The notes under the pieces are model-generated. The model worked only from the letters and a program-made list of their open reading frames with translations, searched no databases and was not told where the DNA came from. Below are positions 25,420 through 36,612 of a stretch of 64,000 nucleotides of DNA, one piece after another. This DNA comes from Solenopsis invicta (lineage: Eukaryota > Arthropoda > Insecta > Hymenoptera > Formicidae). The position numbers were made by a program, and so were the translations under genes. Numbering within the stretch: the stretch's first letter is position 1; the number at the start of each line of letters is the position of its first letter. The stretch is taken from contig NC_052672.1 in assembly GCF_016802725.1 (NCBI RefSeq), forward strand, positions 7,593,685 to 7,657,684, read 5' to 3'.

Positions 25420-26680
25420 CATCGTTATAGTAACGATGACGTTTTACTGTTTCAATAGCCATTCCATTTGGCGGCGGCAATCGATGGCCGCAGAACCGCG
25501 CTAATTAGAGCGACCGCGGTGCGGGCCATCCATTCGTAACGCGATATGGATAACTATCTAGTAGCTGGAGGTGACGTGAGGTTTGGGGTGCGGTGGGCGG
25601 CGGCGGCGGCGGCGGCGGCGGCGGTTCCGTACGGGCACGGGGTACATCGTGCTATACGCGGGCCCCCGACACGTGCACACACCCCGCTTATAGCGCGCTA
25701 GTTAAATTTCGATACGCCGTTACGCGCGGCACGGGATAGATGAAACATGGTGTTGTCGTTGCGTCGCCGCGCGCGGGCATAACGCGCGACAAATATTCCG
25801 CAAATAAAAGCTCGCATCATCCTCCCTCGCCGTACCGACCCTCGCCGTTCCCCGTCACCCCCGCCGCCCCCTCCCCCCTTTCCCCGCGTTATTTACAGAA
25901 CGTCGCGCGGGGGTAGTCTGCGCGGCCGCCGGCAATTTTTAACAAGTCGAGCCGTGTACCGACGATGGCCTCCATCGGGCATGCCGAGGGGGTGGGGAGG
26001 GGGTGGCGGAATACATTCGATGTATTCGGCGCGCGTTTTATTTCGTGCCACGCGCGCGCACGTACGCACGCATGTGCGCTCTTCTCTCCCTCGCTCTTTT
26101 TTTTTGCGTTTTCCCTTTTTTGCGCTTGTTTTACGCTACCGCTCGATTTTTTTCGCCTTTTTTGGTCGACGCTGGATTGCTCGGCAACTACCAATCAGGA
26201 TCATCTGACAGGAAATACCCCGCGCACCCGTCACCGTTCGCCACTTGTGTCCGCGGCGTCCCCGCCGCCACTCCGCCTCTCATTTCTGCTTTCCCCCCCT
26301 CCCTCCTCCGCTCCGGGGTATCCGCCGCCGCCATCGCCATACGTTCACTGACCAATTTGTTCGATAAAAGCCCTCGACTGATTGGCCTGACAACGCGGCC
26401 ACGGCTCTTTTTTCCGAGCGCGAAATTTACCGTGGTAACCAGACCCCTTGTTGCACCCCACCCCCTCTTGCCCCTCAAGCCTTTGCCTTTTACCTTCCAA
26501 ATTTCTCCGCCATCACTTACCATCACCCTTCCCTCCTACCTACGTCTTTTCCTTCTTCGAATTTCTGAGACGGTTTCTGTGATTCGTGGCAAGGTTTGCG
26601 AACTAGTTGGCAGCGATGCAGTTCGTCGGTCTCGTGAATAAGGGTAGGCAAACGGCGACTGAATGCGCTTCCGCACTTTT
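25420..26680. promoter_or_regulatory. 1.25-kb CpG island in exex intron 1
   Basis: The largest GC-rich block in the window. It contains a GGC trinucleotide run, a homopyrimidine/CCT-rich half (26260-26560), aatcgatggccgc and gctaattagagc homeodomain-type cores. Long frames occur in three phases, including 212 plus-strand codons at 26003-26641. Their composition (Pro/Ser/Arg/Leu/Phe) and lack of conserved motifs argue against coding. Possible internal promoter or enhancer hub of exex. Confidence 0.33.
25596..25625. repeat. (GGC)n trinucleotide run
   Basis: Uninterrupted ggc/cgg repeat of about 30 bp inside the CpG island, not within a supported coding exon. Confidence 0.9.
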
Positions 26681-27071
26681 CAGGAAGAATTGCGAAAGTT
26701 TAATTAAAAACTGGTGAAACTTATTAGATAAAATGCTATTCGTTCGAGAGAATCAATGCGAAAGTTTCCAAGAAATTTTAATTTAAAAAAGTTGACTTTT
26801 TTCAAAATGTTAAAGAAAATTTATTTTTTAGTAAAATTATATCATTCTTATATAAAAAGAACATTATTATTCATTTTTTTTTAAATATGTATTTTTAATA
26901 TTCGACGTCTTTAAAACACATTACCCAAATATCTTATCAATATTTGATGTATGTTATATATAAAAAAAGTGTACTTCAAATTTTAAAGTCGTTTTTTTCA
27001 AAATTATATTTTTTTATTTCGTAGGATAAATTGGATTTGGCAATTATTAAAGATATCGACATGAATTTTTA

Positions 27072-27132
27072 TGATTCTAGTTTCAGCCAAAGAGGTACAT
27101 CATATGTTCCTCTTTGGTTGGAACTAGAATCA
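27072..27132. repeat. Near-perfect 61-bp hairpin in exex intron 1
   Basis: Arms tgattctagtttcagccaaa and tttggttggaactagaatca, with aggtacat/atgttcct continuing the stem to a 3-nt loop. About 28 base pairs with roughly three mismatches or wobbles. Flanking tgaattttta...tataattca extends the pairing weakly. Very short loop and perfect ends favour a palindromic MITE over a canonical microRNA precursor, but the latter is not excluded. Confidence 0.6.
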
Positions 27133-27709
27133 ATATAATTCACTTATAAGATTTCTATTTATAAAAAAATAAGGTTTAAAATTTTCGGAAAGACTAAAAG
27201 AAATTCATGTTGCACTGCCATTTTGTCAAATTTTAGTATTTTTATTTAATTATAGTTCCAGCCACACTTCTCTTGCTACTGTCTTGGCCCATCTTCTATT
27301 TAATTTGTTGTATAAAATTAAATCTATATGTTTGATTTTTTCGTTTTAGATGTCAAGAAGAGCTATTGTTTATCCCTATGCATCTTTTTGCAAGCTGTTA
27401 ATAATCATTAGGTATATAACAAGAGAAAGTAGCATTTTAAATTTAAAATGTATTAAAATATTGTTAAACGTTTGGTAAGAATACGCAGAGTTAAATATTA
27501 ATTGGTTTTTAAGTCCTCCTAAAAAAAATTCCTGAAAAACACCTTTTTTCATATCAGTAAACCGCTTCAAACGTTTTTGAAACAATTTCAAGAATCTACG
27601 TTCGATGCGAGTCGCGAGCATGCGAACGTTACATCGCCGTTATCGAGATCGTAAAATTTGTGTAGTCGACCAATATGGTCTGCTAGAGCGGTACATTAGA
27701 CATGTAAAC

Positions 27710-27779
27710 ATGTACTATCTGCTCATCGCAGCAGCAATCTGTCTTTCGATGTTGCCTCTCACTTTCGAGTTAATAGCTG
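27710..27779 (+). CDS. Possible signal-peptide exon on the strand opposite exex (speculative)
   Basis: Reads MYYLLIAAAICLSMLPLTF and continues to a GCTG|GTAATAG donor. This is a convincing hydrophobic secretory leader within a GC-richer stretch of the exex intron. Unspliced it stops after 31 codons. A phase-compatible acceptor (ttgttgcag at 28264) opens a 36-codon tail (28265-28377) ending in TAA and containing an RKR tribasic site. I do not recognise the product. A chance hydrophobic frame is quite possible. Confidence 0.2.
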
Positions 27780-28209
27780 GTAATAGCCGTCGAGAGCTAA
27801 CATAACACAACCCCCACGCATGAGTTACCGTCGATCGACGATATCGCCTGACGATCCACTCACCCACGCAATTCCTTGATTTTGCGCAATACGCATCTGC
27901 CTTCGACCCGCGGATTCTCCGACGAGGAAAAAACTCCAATTTCTTGTTCTTTTTTTTTCATGAACATCTGATTGCAAGCTGTTAACACTCGACATTTCGT
28001 TGATTACCAAAAGCAACACATAAAATTCTCTGAAGTGAATTCTAATAAAAATTCACGGATAAATAAATTCACTAAAAAATAAAATTCTATTATCTGTTTA
28101 CGATCTCGAAATAATCGTTAGATGTTATTTAGTGTGATAAGACTATAAAATAGTAAAGAATTCTTATTAGGAAATTCATGATTTCAAATTTGATTTCAAA
28201 CGTATCTTT

Positions 28210-28377
28210 TAAATTGAACTTGTCGCGCCTATTCCTGCGCTATCTCGCGCGCTATTTGTTGCAGATCCGCGGACGGCGATAAAGTCCGCAATCAACGTGT
28301 TTTTTTCTGGGATCGGCACCGCTAGCATCACTGTCGGCTTAAGAAAGAGGATTTATGAGGATCTTTATCGACTTTAA
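28210..28377. other. GC-richer block with a possible plus-strand terminal exon
   Basis: Mixed-composition sequence with a pyrimidine-rich acceptor-like site (gctatttgttgcag, ends 28264) followed by a 36-codon open frame to TAA at 28375-28377. It is the only phase-matching partner I found for the leader-like exon at 27710-27779. It could equally be an exex regulatory block. Confidence 0.18.
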
Positions 28378-29871
28378 CAACTGTTATCGACTATACTCGA
28401 TTTCCTTGCAAATTATTATCGAATTGTTAATTTATCAAATATTGATACAGGATTAATGGTTTTAAAGTGAAGGTGGAAAACCGTCTTTTGCAATGTACCT
28501 ATAAAGTGCACAATAAATTGAAATACTTCAAAAAGTAATTAAAAACAAAGTTTAAACTGATGCAAAATAAAAAAATTTATAAAATAGATATTTAAGAGTA
28601 CTTATTTCTATAATTAGAGTTACTTACTTCTATAATTATATATTGATAGAATACTTAGTTTAGTAGGAATAAAAAGTCAAAAATGTATATAATTGATATC
28701 CTTAACTTATTTTTGTAAAATATTTTTTATGTAGGAATTTTTCAAATTCCAAAGTCTATTCATATCTTTTTTTTTTATTTGTTTGAATAAGAGAAATGTT
28801 TATGAGCATTAAAAAGTAATGATCATTGCAATATGACCATAAAATTTAAATATTAAATAAGTACCGTAATATATTGGTTTTTACGGCTACCTATTTATCC
28901 TTGACTCTACAAGGCATCACGAGTTTTTTTCATAAAAGAATGATGCTATTGCATTTTATACATTGTTTGCTTTCAAACTGAATTTGTGTTTTCTTGCGCA
29001 TTCTCATTTATTATTAAAAAATTATTATTAATAAATAATTATTAAAATTAGGATGTCTCATTTTAATAAATACGTTTAAATATCTTGAACACTAGATATT
29101 GAAATTTATTTTTGCAAGTAGTATGGTTTCAAGAGAAATATATTTTGATTAAAAAAAAATTGATCTCTGGTGAGGGCGTCAAAATAAAATAAGTTTAATT
29201 TTATTTTTTTAATCCATTAAGATACGACTAAACCAGTAAAAATTAGCAAAAATGTACTAGTTGCAAATATAACCAGTACATGAAAAATTATTTGTACTAT
29301 AAAAAGAATATTACAAAAATCAATTTTGCAACAAATTGTTATAAACAAATTATTAAATGTTGACTGTAAAGAGAAACTGATTATGCCAATCTGAGAAAAA
29401 TTACAAAAGAAACACATATAATTTTTTTCTCATATCATTCTCCAATGATGAAAAAAAAAAATTATTTATACGGATTATGAAAATTTGTTCTGACTTATGA
29501 ATAGATTAGTAAGGTTAATAAAAAAACAACAATTTTACGTATTTTTTTTCTAGCAGTTCCCGTAGAATCGATTGACCTAATCAGTTTCTCTATAATCAAC
29601 ATATAATAACTTGTTTATAATAATTTACTGTAAATTGTTGTATTATATCCTCCATTTTAAATTTGGATGTCATATTTGAAGTCACTGATTTCAAAAAACC
29701 TCTTAATAAACACTTTTATAGTCATACAGAAGTTAAGTTTTATAATTTTGATGCAGCATAATGGATTTCTAGCCCACGGTGTTTAATGCCCACGCGATCT
29801 TATCAATATGGATTAAAATAAAATTACGCATCAGGAAATCAGATTCGGAAATTCCACTTTTAAAAATAAAA

Positions 29872-30018
29872 TGTGCACTTCACTCTTAAGCATACTTCCT
29901 CAAAAATTAGAAATACACACTGAAATCAATAAATCCTTATGCATTATGTATTAATAATTATAAAACACATAAGTACCATCAAAAATAAGAGAGACTATCT
30001 CGAAATCGGGAGTTATGT
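29872..30018. repeat. Short dispersed repeat B, copy 1
   Basis: About 147 bp beginning tgtgcacttcactcttaagc and ending cgggagttatgt. It matches 30879-31024 over its whole length with only about ten differences. No coding frame and no clear inverted ends. Confidence 0.8.
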
Positions 30019-30799
30019 AATTTATATCTGAATTACTTGTTTTCTTTATTGCTATGTCAAGCATAGAAACATATTTTGGTGGGTGACCGTAATATAAACA
30101 GAAAAGGAACGAACTCTATAGCTGCACTAATCTGATTTATGAACATATTTGTTATATTTATACTGTAATGAATATTCCAGCTTGCACCGCCGCATATTCT
30201 TCAAATATCAATATTCGTGAGCTTATTTACGAAGGCAGTCATTGAAAGCAACAGTATTATAATAGCACGTGTTGTCTAATCTCTACGAAGCTAGTAATTT
30301 GCGCCTAATGCAGCATAGAACTAATTTTAACATAATGCTTAAAGTCATCGTCACATAGAGAAACAAGAAACCGCATCTTTTGTTTTGATTTCTCTAGATG
30401 TCAAAGAAGCTTACAGAATAAATTGTTTATGAAACTCCTAAAATTACTTCATTACTATATTTTTATAAAATAAAAGAATTTAATTTTTTGTGTTGTATTA
30501 TAAAATTAAGCACTATTTATTATTAATATATCTAAGATTGTGAAGTGTATAAAGTAATTAAATAGAAGAAATGACCACTAATGATCAAAGCGGATTTTAG
30601 TACTCGAGTAATTTCATAGGTAATTTTATGTAACTTTTTTAGTTATTTTAATGTTAAATTGCTGATTAATTTAATAATAATGTTGCTACCATCGAGCATA
30701 TATGATTCCCCGCATCTGTGGAAAGGTATAAAGAATTTGCAGGGTTGAATAAGTTAATACATTTTTTCGACTAAATTAAGTTAAAGTTAATGGCTTATA

Positions 30800-31112
30800 A
30801 AATTATTTTATTAATTTTTTTTTAATCTTTTTTTTTATATGTATAAATGCTTAACTTAAGAAAAGTTAATAAATTAAATGCGCACTTCACTCTTAAGCAT
30901 ATATCCTCAAAAATTAGAAATACACACTGAAATTAATAAATCCTTGTGCATTATATTAATAATTATAAAACACATAAGTACCATCAAAAATAGGAGAGAA
31001 TATCTCGCAATCGGGAGTTTATGTGTTTCAAAAATAACTAGTTAAAATTAAAAATTAAATAAGTTAAATTAAAAGTTATTAAAACTTGTTAACTTTATTA
31101 TTTAATTTTTTA
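30800..31112. repeat. AT-rich dispersed repeat, copy 2, interrupted by an insertion
   Basis: The same motif order as 3395-3600 (poly-T tract, gttaataaattaaa, ataactagttaaa, ttaactttattattta), but between the second and third motifs sits a 146-bp copy of repeat B. The GC-rich inverted-repeat element that follows copy 1 is absent here. Confidence 0.65.
30879..31024. mobile_element. Short dispersed repeat B, copy 2, nested in AT-rich repeat
   Basis: Near-identical to 29872-30018. Because it splits a repeat that is continuous at 3395-3600, it is the younger insertion and its ends are defined by that interruption (after gttaataaattaaa, before tgtttcaaaaataac). Its size and lack of genes fit a short non-autonomous element. 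Confidence 0.7.
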
Positions 31113-31132
31113 TATTATAATGTAATAAATAT

Positions 31133-31206
31133 TACCGCAGCCAGGATTTTGACCTGGATTTCCCTACATTCTATGCGGGCATCTTAGCCAGTTTAACCAC
31201 CGAGAC
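31133..31206 (-). pseudogene. tRNA-derived sequence (decayed tRNA or SINE head)
   Basis: 74 nt that fold as a tRNA cloverleaf: 7-nt ends GTCTCGG/CTGCGGT pair at six of seven positions counting G-U wobbles. The D-arm region is TGGTTAAACTGGCTAAGA. The anticodon arm is CCCGC-ATAGAAT-GTAGG (weakened). The T-arm is a perfect CCAGG-TCAAAAT-CCTGG. The B box (GGTCAAAATCC) departs from consensus, and the loop triplet AGA does not fit a serine tRNA because the long variable arm is missing. Short inverted AT repeats (about 16 bp) flank it. Most likely a SINE head or tRNA pseudogene. Confidence 0.55.
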
Positions 31207-32400
31207 ATAATAGTATTTATTGCAATATTATTAAATTGATTAGCAATTTTGTGATATCATTTTTCTGATTCAATTTAAGAGCTGCGTTTTAAAACGTGCA
31301 TTTCGTAAAACTAAAAATGCATATAAAATCAGTTATAAAATTATTTGAGTACTAAGATCCACTTTGATCCATTGTTGGCCATTTCTTTAATTTAATTATA
31401 TTATATTTAAAATATATAACTTGTCATTGTTGACTTTATCGTTATTTTTTACTTTCTTCTTACACTATTTCATTTAAATTTCATATGAATGTGATATCTT
31501 ATCTTAAAATAGCGAGTTTTAATTTGCGTCGCTTTTTATAGCGATGATAATTATTGTGATTTTCATCAGATATCTTGCGATTAATTGCTTGTATCGTTCT
31601 TCGGCGCGGCGATCATTATGATATTATTCAATTAATTACAAGCATTTCGACAGTGATCGATAAGTCCAATTTAATGGACATGATTTACGTTTTTGTGAAC
31701 ACAATGATGCAATCTAAAGTATTATTTATTTTAAAGTATTAATATTAGATTTATATATAATTTATGCATATATGCATTAATACGTGAATATCTTTAAAAA
31801 ATGTTTTTATTATTTAATGATACTAAAAATTGTCGTATTATTAAAAACATTAAACAGTTAAAATGTACTTAGATTAATTTTTATTATAATCAATTTAAGA
31901 GATTTCAGATTTTGGGCGAATCTCAAATAAATGAGCTAATGCAAATTTATCAAGAATAAACATCATGTTTAATACGTTTAGATTACTCAAATAAAAGCAT
32001 GCGCTTTACATTGAGTCTTTGTTGAAAATCAATAATTATTAAACGTTTGCAATTTGAAACGGTATAATAGTATCGGTATATTCAGTTGTTATTATAAGCA
32101 ATTCTTGTATATGCAATAAAAATACATGTACATGTTTTACATCAATATTAAAAATTTTATCAATATTATTTTCATTATTTTTATTAGATAAGGATGCTCT
32201 TTTCTTTAAATAAAATTTTTGAAATGTTAACAATGTTTTTTAACATAAAATTTTTTTTATTTTTGCGAAATATATCTTTCTTTCCTATAATCCGTATGAT
32301 AATTATTAAGAGTTGTAATGATTCATCAATACACAAACAATGTCAAAATATCCGAAACAGTCATTGTAATCAATCAGATTAATAACGTCAATTTACTCAC

Positions 32401-33631
32401 CGGCCAAATCCGCGGGAAGTCTCGGATACAACATGCCGGTACGAGCGAACCACTCGAGCTGGAGTGGATGGATGTGATGCTGCTGAGGATGAGGCCCTCC
32501 GGATTGTGGATGGCCGACCGGTTGACCCTCCTTGTGTATCGAGTGGAAGGCGCTGCCGCCGGCCGGATGATAGTATAATCCTCCTGGATGGATAAGTGGT
32601 CCCGCGGGATGCAGTAGGAGGCCCTGATTCTGCCTAACCACCGCCGCGCCCACGCCATAGGGCCCGGACGCGAGGCTCTGATGGCTCAGCACTCCATTAC
32701 TGGAAGGATCTTCCGAGCCAGGAGATATTGGGGGACTAGAAGCAGGACTGCGACTCGCGTTACTCCCTGGACTGGCGCTTCCGGTTCGCGTCGGGTCTAC
32801 GTCGACCGACGTGTCATCCTCGACGTTTTCGAGCCGATCGTTCCGGTAGTTGCTGGTCCCCGTTTCGGGCCTAAATTGACTCCTTTGGACAGACACGCCG
32901 GAATCGTTAGAGTGGAGACCGAGAATTGTCTCGCGATTGGAGGAGTGTCTCTCTCGAGATTCCAGACTGGGCGAATCGGATTCGTGATGCTGAACGAAAG
33001 GATTTAGAGAATTCCTCAGGGCAGTTCTTTGGTCTCCAGAGCATCTTATGGCGTTAGGGGATTCCCGTTCTTGAATACTACCAAGATTTAAACCGTCAGA
33101 TTGAACACCGTGATTTCTGGAGAACGATTTCTGTCGATCAGCCGATGACTGTTCTATTTCATTTTGCTTCGTGGCGCGACCTAGAAGCGCATCGATGCAG
33201 AAGGACGTTTTACCAATGGAACTGTTGTGCTGATTGGATGAGCTGAGAATATAATTTTGCGGCGAAGACGTTCTTCCAGGAGAGCTTTCCGACTCGCGAC
33301 AACGATTTGTCGCTATTTCATCGCTAAAACATTTCCTGGAAGAGTTCTCCGAGTCCTGGAAAAAAACAGGACCCGCGTGGTCTTTGGAAAAACGTTTACT
33401 TCCGACATCCTCGTGATATCTGATTACTCTATCTTCCACGTCTGGTGATCTGGCACCCACGAAACGCATTTCCTCGAGCGATCTCACTCGACTATCCAGC
33501 GGCGATCTGGCGTCCTCTGATCTGGGCGAAGACCCGGGATCCTGAAGTCTTTGTTGAAGATTATAAAGGTGTCGCGGATGTTGATGCAAATCTTCTGAGA
33601 CCATCTGCGCGTTGTAATGCATAGCTGCCAT
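32401..33631 (-). CDS. exex: exex/HB9 exon 1 (start codon, eh1-like motif, MNX pre-homeodomain motif)
   Basis: First coding exon, 410 codons plus one base. The start ATG at 33631 is supported by an in-frame TGA four codons upstream (33643-33641). The N-terminus is Ser/Arg/Asp/His-rich and probably disordered. Residues 144-151 (FCIDALLG) match the MNX N-terminal F-x-I-D-x-L-L motif, an eh1-like Groucho-binding repression signal. Residues 250-320 or so are Ser/Pro/Gly-rich and residues 320-390 are Gly/His/Pro-rich. LEWFARTGMLYPRL (from about residue 392) is the conserved MNX motif just before the homeodomain. The donor at 32400-32399 (gtgagt) leaves phase 1, matching exon 2. Its GC content stands out against the flanking AT-rich introns. 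Identity is secure from the homeodomain plus both MNX motifs. The middle of the N-terminus is poorly conserved, as is usual in this family. Confidence 0.93.
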
Positions 33632-34500
33632 ATCCTGTGATCACTGTAGATTTTTAACACATACTTTTTAATGAGATTATGTCCTTGCAATGTTGACACT
33701 ACGGGAATCTAACTCAAGCGAGATGGCACTTGTGCATATAATGATCTGCTTCTGACACTGACTCAAACAAATTGTAGATAAAAATGTCTTAAAGATCAAT
33801 GACGACTAGTTGAGCAGTATGTCAGAATGATCTTCAAAATCAACACGGAACTAACTCTAGTTATGATAAAACTTTTATCTGACCGACGCTTGTGATTTCT
33901 TTTAAATTTACGATTATTACAGATGATTTAGTGATTGTGCGATCAGAGCGATTGTTAACCAATCCATAGTTAGGTGATCCGCACTCGGTGGATCGATGAT
34001 CGTCCCTCGCAATCGATTGATTTCGCGATTATACGAATCACGATCTTCACACGAAGCAGACGACACGACCAAGCGGCTCGGCGTCGCGTCGGAAAGTGAC
34101 GTCGCGACCGCGTGTTCGCCGAAAAAGCTTCTCCCACTAAATAGAATCGCTGCAACTGGCTGTTGACTACGCCCACCGCGGGTCGGGCGTGTCCGAGCTA
34201 CCCGGATCCCTTGGCGGGGGTGAGATACAGCGAGGTACTTCCGTTGAGTGCAACGGGGATAGCGACGCTACCCTAGAGTTTCCCCCTCGACCAATCAGAG
34301 CTTGCGTGAAGGATCGGCGCGAGAGAGGTACAGAGAGAGACGCACGAAGGTTCTTCACGTGACCGTGGAGGTCTGAAGGAGAGGCAAATAGGCGTGAAAA
34401 TTCGGCAAGGGTGCGAGCGGATGGACAATTCCGCGGCATTTTCTTGGGGATTCTTGGTGTCCGTGCGGCGGGTATCAAGATGATATTGTAATCGATATTA
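33632..34500 (-). promoter_or_regulatory. exex: exex 5' leader and probable promoter region
   Basis: Directly upstream of the exex ATG. A pyrimidine-flanked AG at 33645-33644 could be a 5'UTR splice acceptor, so part of the leader may lie further upstream. The block 33960-34480 is clearly GC-richer than its surroundings and CpG-rich, with no believable coding exon. The open frames on its minus strand are Arg/Ser/Pro-rich and lack conserved motifs. I did not find a convincing TATA box. Calling it a promoter rests on position and composition only. Confidence 0.4.
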
Positions 34501-35409
34501 CCGTGTCATTAATTTAACTGTAGTTCAAGTCCGATTGCCGCCTACTGATTCGTGACTATTCAATTTGAAGAAGATGCTGAAAACGTCCAAGGCATTTTAT
34601 CTTCTTTAAACTGTAATCTTTTATTAATGTAATCCATAACATGACAGTTCGTGAGAATTATTTTTCAGGCTGCTGTCATGGACTTTGTCTTAACATCTTT
34701 ACTAAGGAATACTAAGAAAATAAAATGGGGTAGAAATTACAGATTCTAAATTACAGATGCAAGTTATCCTTGAACTTCATTCTAAAGTGATATACTTCTT
34801 TTATTTAATTAAACTTCTTTCTCGATTGATATCGTCTGGTTTAATCTTTCGAATTATAAGTATGAGTAGAATCCTCAGATTAAACCGTTTCTTATATTGC
34901 AACTTTTCTCGTTTTATAAACTAATGTCGCATATTATAGGGTTTTTTTGTGATTATATACATAAAAATTGAATTACATATAATTTGTAAAGATACTCATT
35001 GTCAGATATGTATTTATACTGGGCCATCGCAAACAGGTGTGCAAACTGTGTGCGCCTACACAAAGGCGCATTGACAATGAGAATGCTAAATTAAATTTTA
35101 AAAATTAATTCTCATTTTTTAACGTCAATTGCGTGTACTAATTTATGTAAGATTATTTCTTCCATAAGTACTTTATAACTTAGAGTACTTTATAATTTAT
35201 AACTTAGAGTACTTTATAATTTAGAGAAACCATATTAAGAAATCTGAAACTCTAGTTACTATCGATAGGATCTGATAGTTGTTTATTTCCTGGTGTTAAT
35301 AAAATTTTTCAAATCCATGTCGCATTAGGAACAAAAATAAAAATTGCTTTGTTTAAAAATACTTTTTAAATTATTTTAAAAACCTTCTTATTTATAAAAG
35401 ATTAATAAC

Positions 35410-35563
35410 GTTAAATATTAAATATTAAATATTAAATATTAAATATTAAAAATTAAATGTTAAATATTAAATGTTAAATCTTAAATATTAATATCAAATG
35501 TCAAATGTCAAATGTTAAATGTTAAACGTTAAATATTAAATATTAAATATTAAATATTAAATA
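35410..35563. repeat. Seven-bp minisatellite (ttaaata-type)
   Basis: About 20 tandem units of ttaaata/ttaaatg with a block of tcaaatg variants in the middle, flanked on both sides by purer ttaaata units. Located 1.8 kb upstream of the exex start codon. Confidence 0.85.
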
Positions 35564-36336
35564 ATCTTAAATAAAATCCCCTTTACAAAAATGTGCTTTA
35601 TATGTCAGCGATGACCTTGCATTTATAAAATCAAAATATTTCTTATCATGGCAATGATCACGAGTCATATGGATTAATTATAGCGCACAACTGATTATCT
35701 GAAAAATGTGTAATCAGAGATATGCGTATTAGTGGACATCCGTTCAGATAGCATCGTGCAATGGAGTATTATATCAATAATACGTGTAGCGTTATCAGGT
35801 ACCTAATAGTCACCTAATAGGTATCACACCCCGTTTGCGAGTAATCGTTCTTCTTATCGACTGTTTCTCATATCAGTTAAACGAATATTTGCTTATCAGT
35901 GGGGTGACAAAACGTCTAACGGTCAAATATTTCTTCAAAGTTCAAAATGTTTCATTATTAATGATGCGATCGTGATTTAACAAAGGAGAAAAAAAATTAA
36001 TATATTTTATAATTGTATACTTAAAATGTAAAATCAATCATAATAAAAAAGAAGTTAGAAATGTAAAACATATTCTTAAGTTTCTGACTTATGTTAAACA
36101 TGTTATCTCATCTTATAAATGTAAAATAACACAATATAATATATGAATACTTTATAGATTATTGTATTTTCACATAATATCTCTTAATTTTTTGAATAGA
36201 AAAATAATCAAAATTTTAGTACATTATATCTCTCATATATCTCACATCAAATGTCTCACGTTTTTTTTATTTTTTTCTCGATAATATTAATCTGTCTTAT
36301 TATTATATAAGCGTTCAACACAAAGAAACACAAATG

Positions 36337-36338
<2 letters not shown>

Positions 36339-36378
<40 letters not shown>

Positions 36379-36418
36379 CGCACGCACGCACGCACACACG
36401 CACGCACGTACACACACA
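36339..36418. repeat. (CA)n microsatellite with CGCA variants
   Basis: A run of ca dinucleotides followed by cacg/cgca interspersed units; compound microsatellite. Confidence 0.9.
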
Positions 36419-36502
36419 AACACAATTATTGTTTAGAATGCGATGTTTGAAACATCACAAAGATTCTTTGATGATGCAAAAATTGATAATAATTTGGTGC
36501 AG

Positions 36503-36612
36503 ATGCGCGAAGATATTCGTCGCAGACAGTCGAGGCGTTTAACAATCGAAGAATGATGGATCACCCGATGTCGCCTGCTTCGTGGTTCCACCACGAACAC
36601 AGTGCTTGGAAG
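36503..36612 (+). CDS. Possible plus-strand coding exon upstream of exex (low confidence)
   Basis: Between an acceptor-like gtgcag (ends 36502) and a good donor AAG|GTAAAT (36613), one frame stays open for the whole 110 nt. It contains two adjacent ATGs at 36553 followed by DHPMSPASWFHHEHSAWK, ending in phase 0. His/Trp-rich composition and mixed GC content look more like coding sequence than the AT-rich surroundings. No further exons were identified, so it could be a first coding exon, a noncoding RNA exon or chance. Confidence 0.22.

Larger units (their letters stand above)
8415..32400 (-). other. exex: exex intron 1 (about 24 kb)
   Basis: This intron separates the N-terminal exon from the homeobox exons. 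It is AT-rich with a series of GC-richer islands (8640-8900, 9820-10160, 10800-11110, 12230-12560, 12890-13330, 13690-13990, 16040-17050, 17270-18190, 19290-19480, 20260-20720, 25420-26680, 28210-28370), microsatellites, palindromic elements and repeats. Long stretches such as 14000-15470, 18200-19280, 22150-24830 and 28400-29860 are plain AT-rich sequence with nothing I can name. Length and island content fit a developmental regulator. Confidence 0.85.

Noticed and set aside
26003..26641. 212-codon plus-strand frame in the CpG island
   Set aside because: Overlapping frames exist in several phases because stops are rare in GC-rich DNA; composition is Pro/Ser/Arg/Leu-rich and no domain is recognisable.
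32681..33448. Plus-strand frames within exex exon 1
   Set aside because: Shadows of the real minus-strand exon, which carries MNX motifs.
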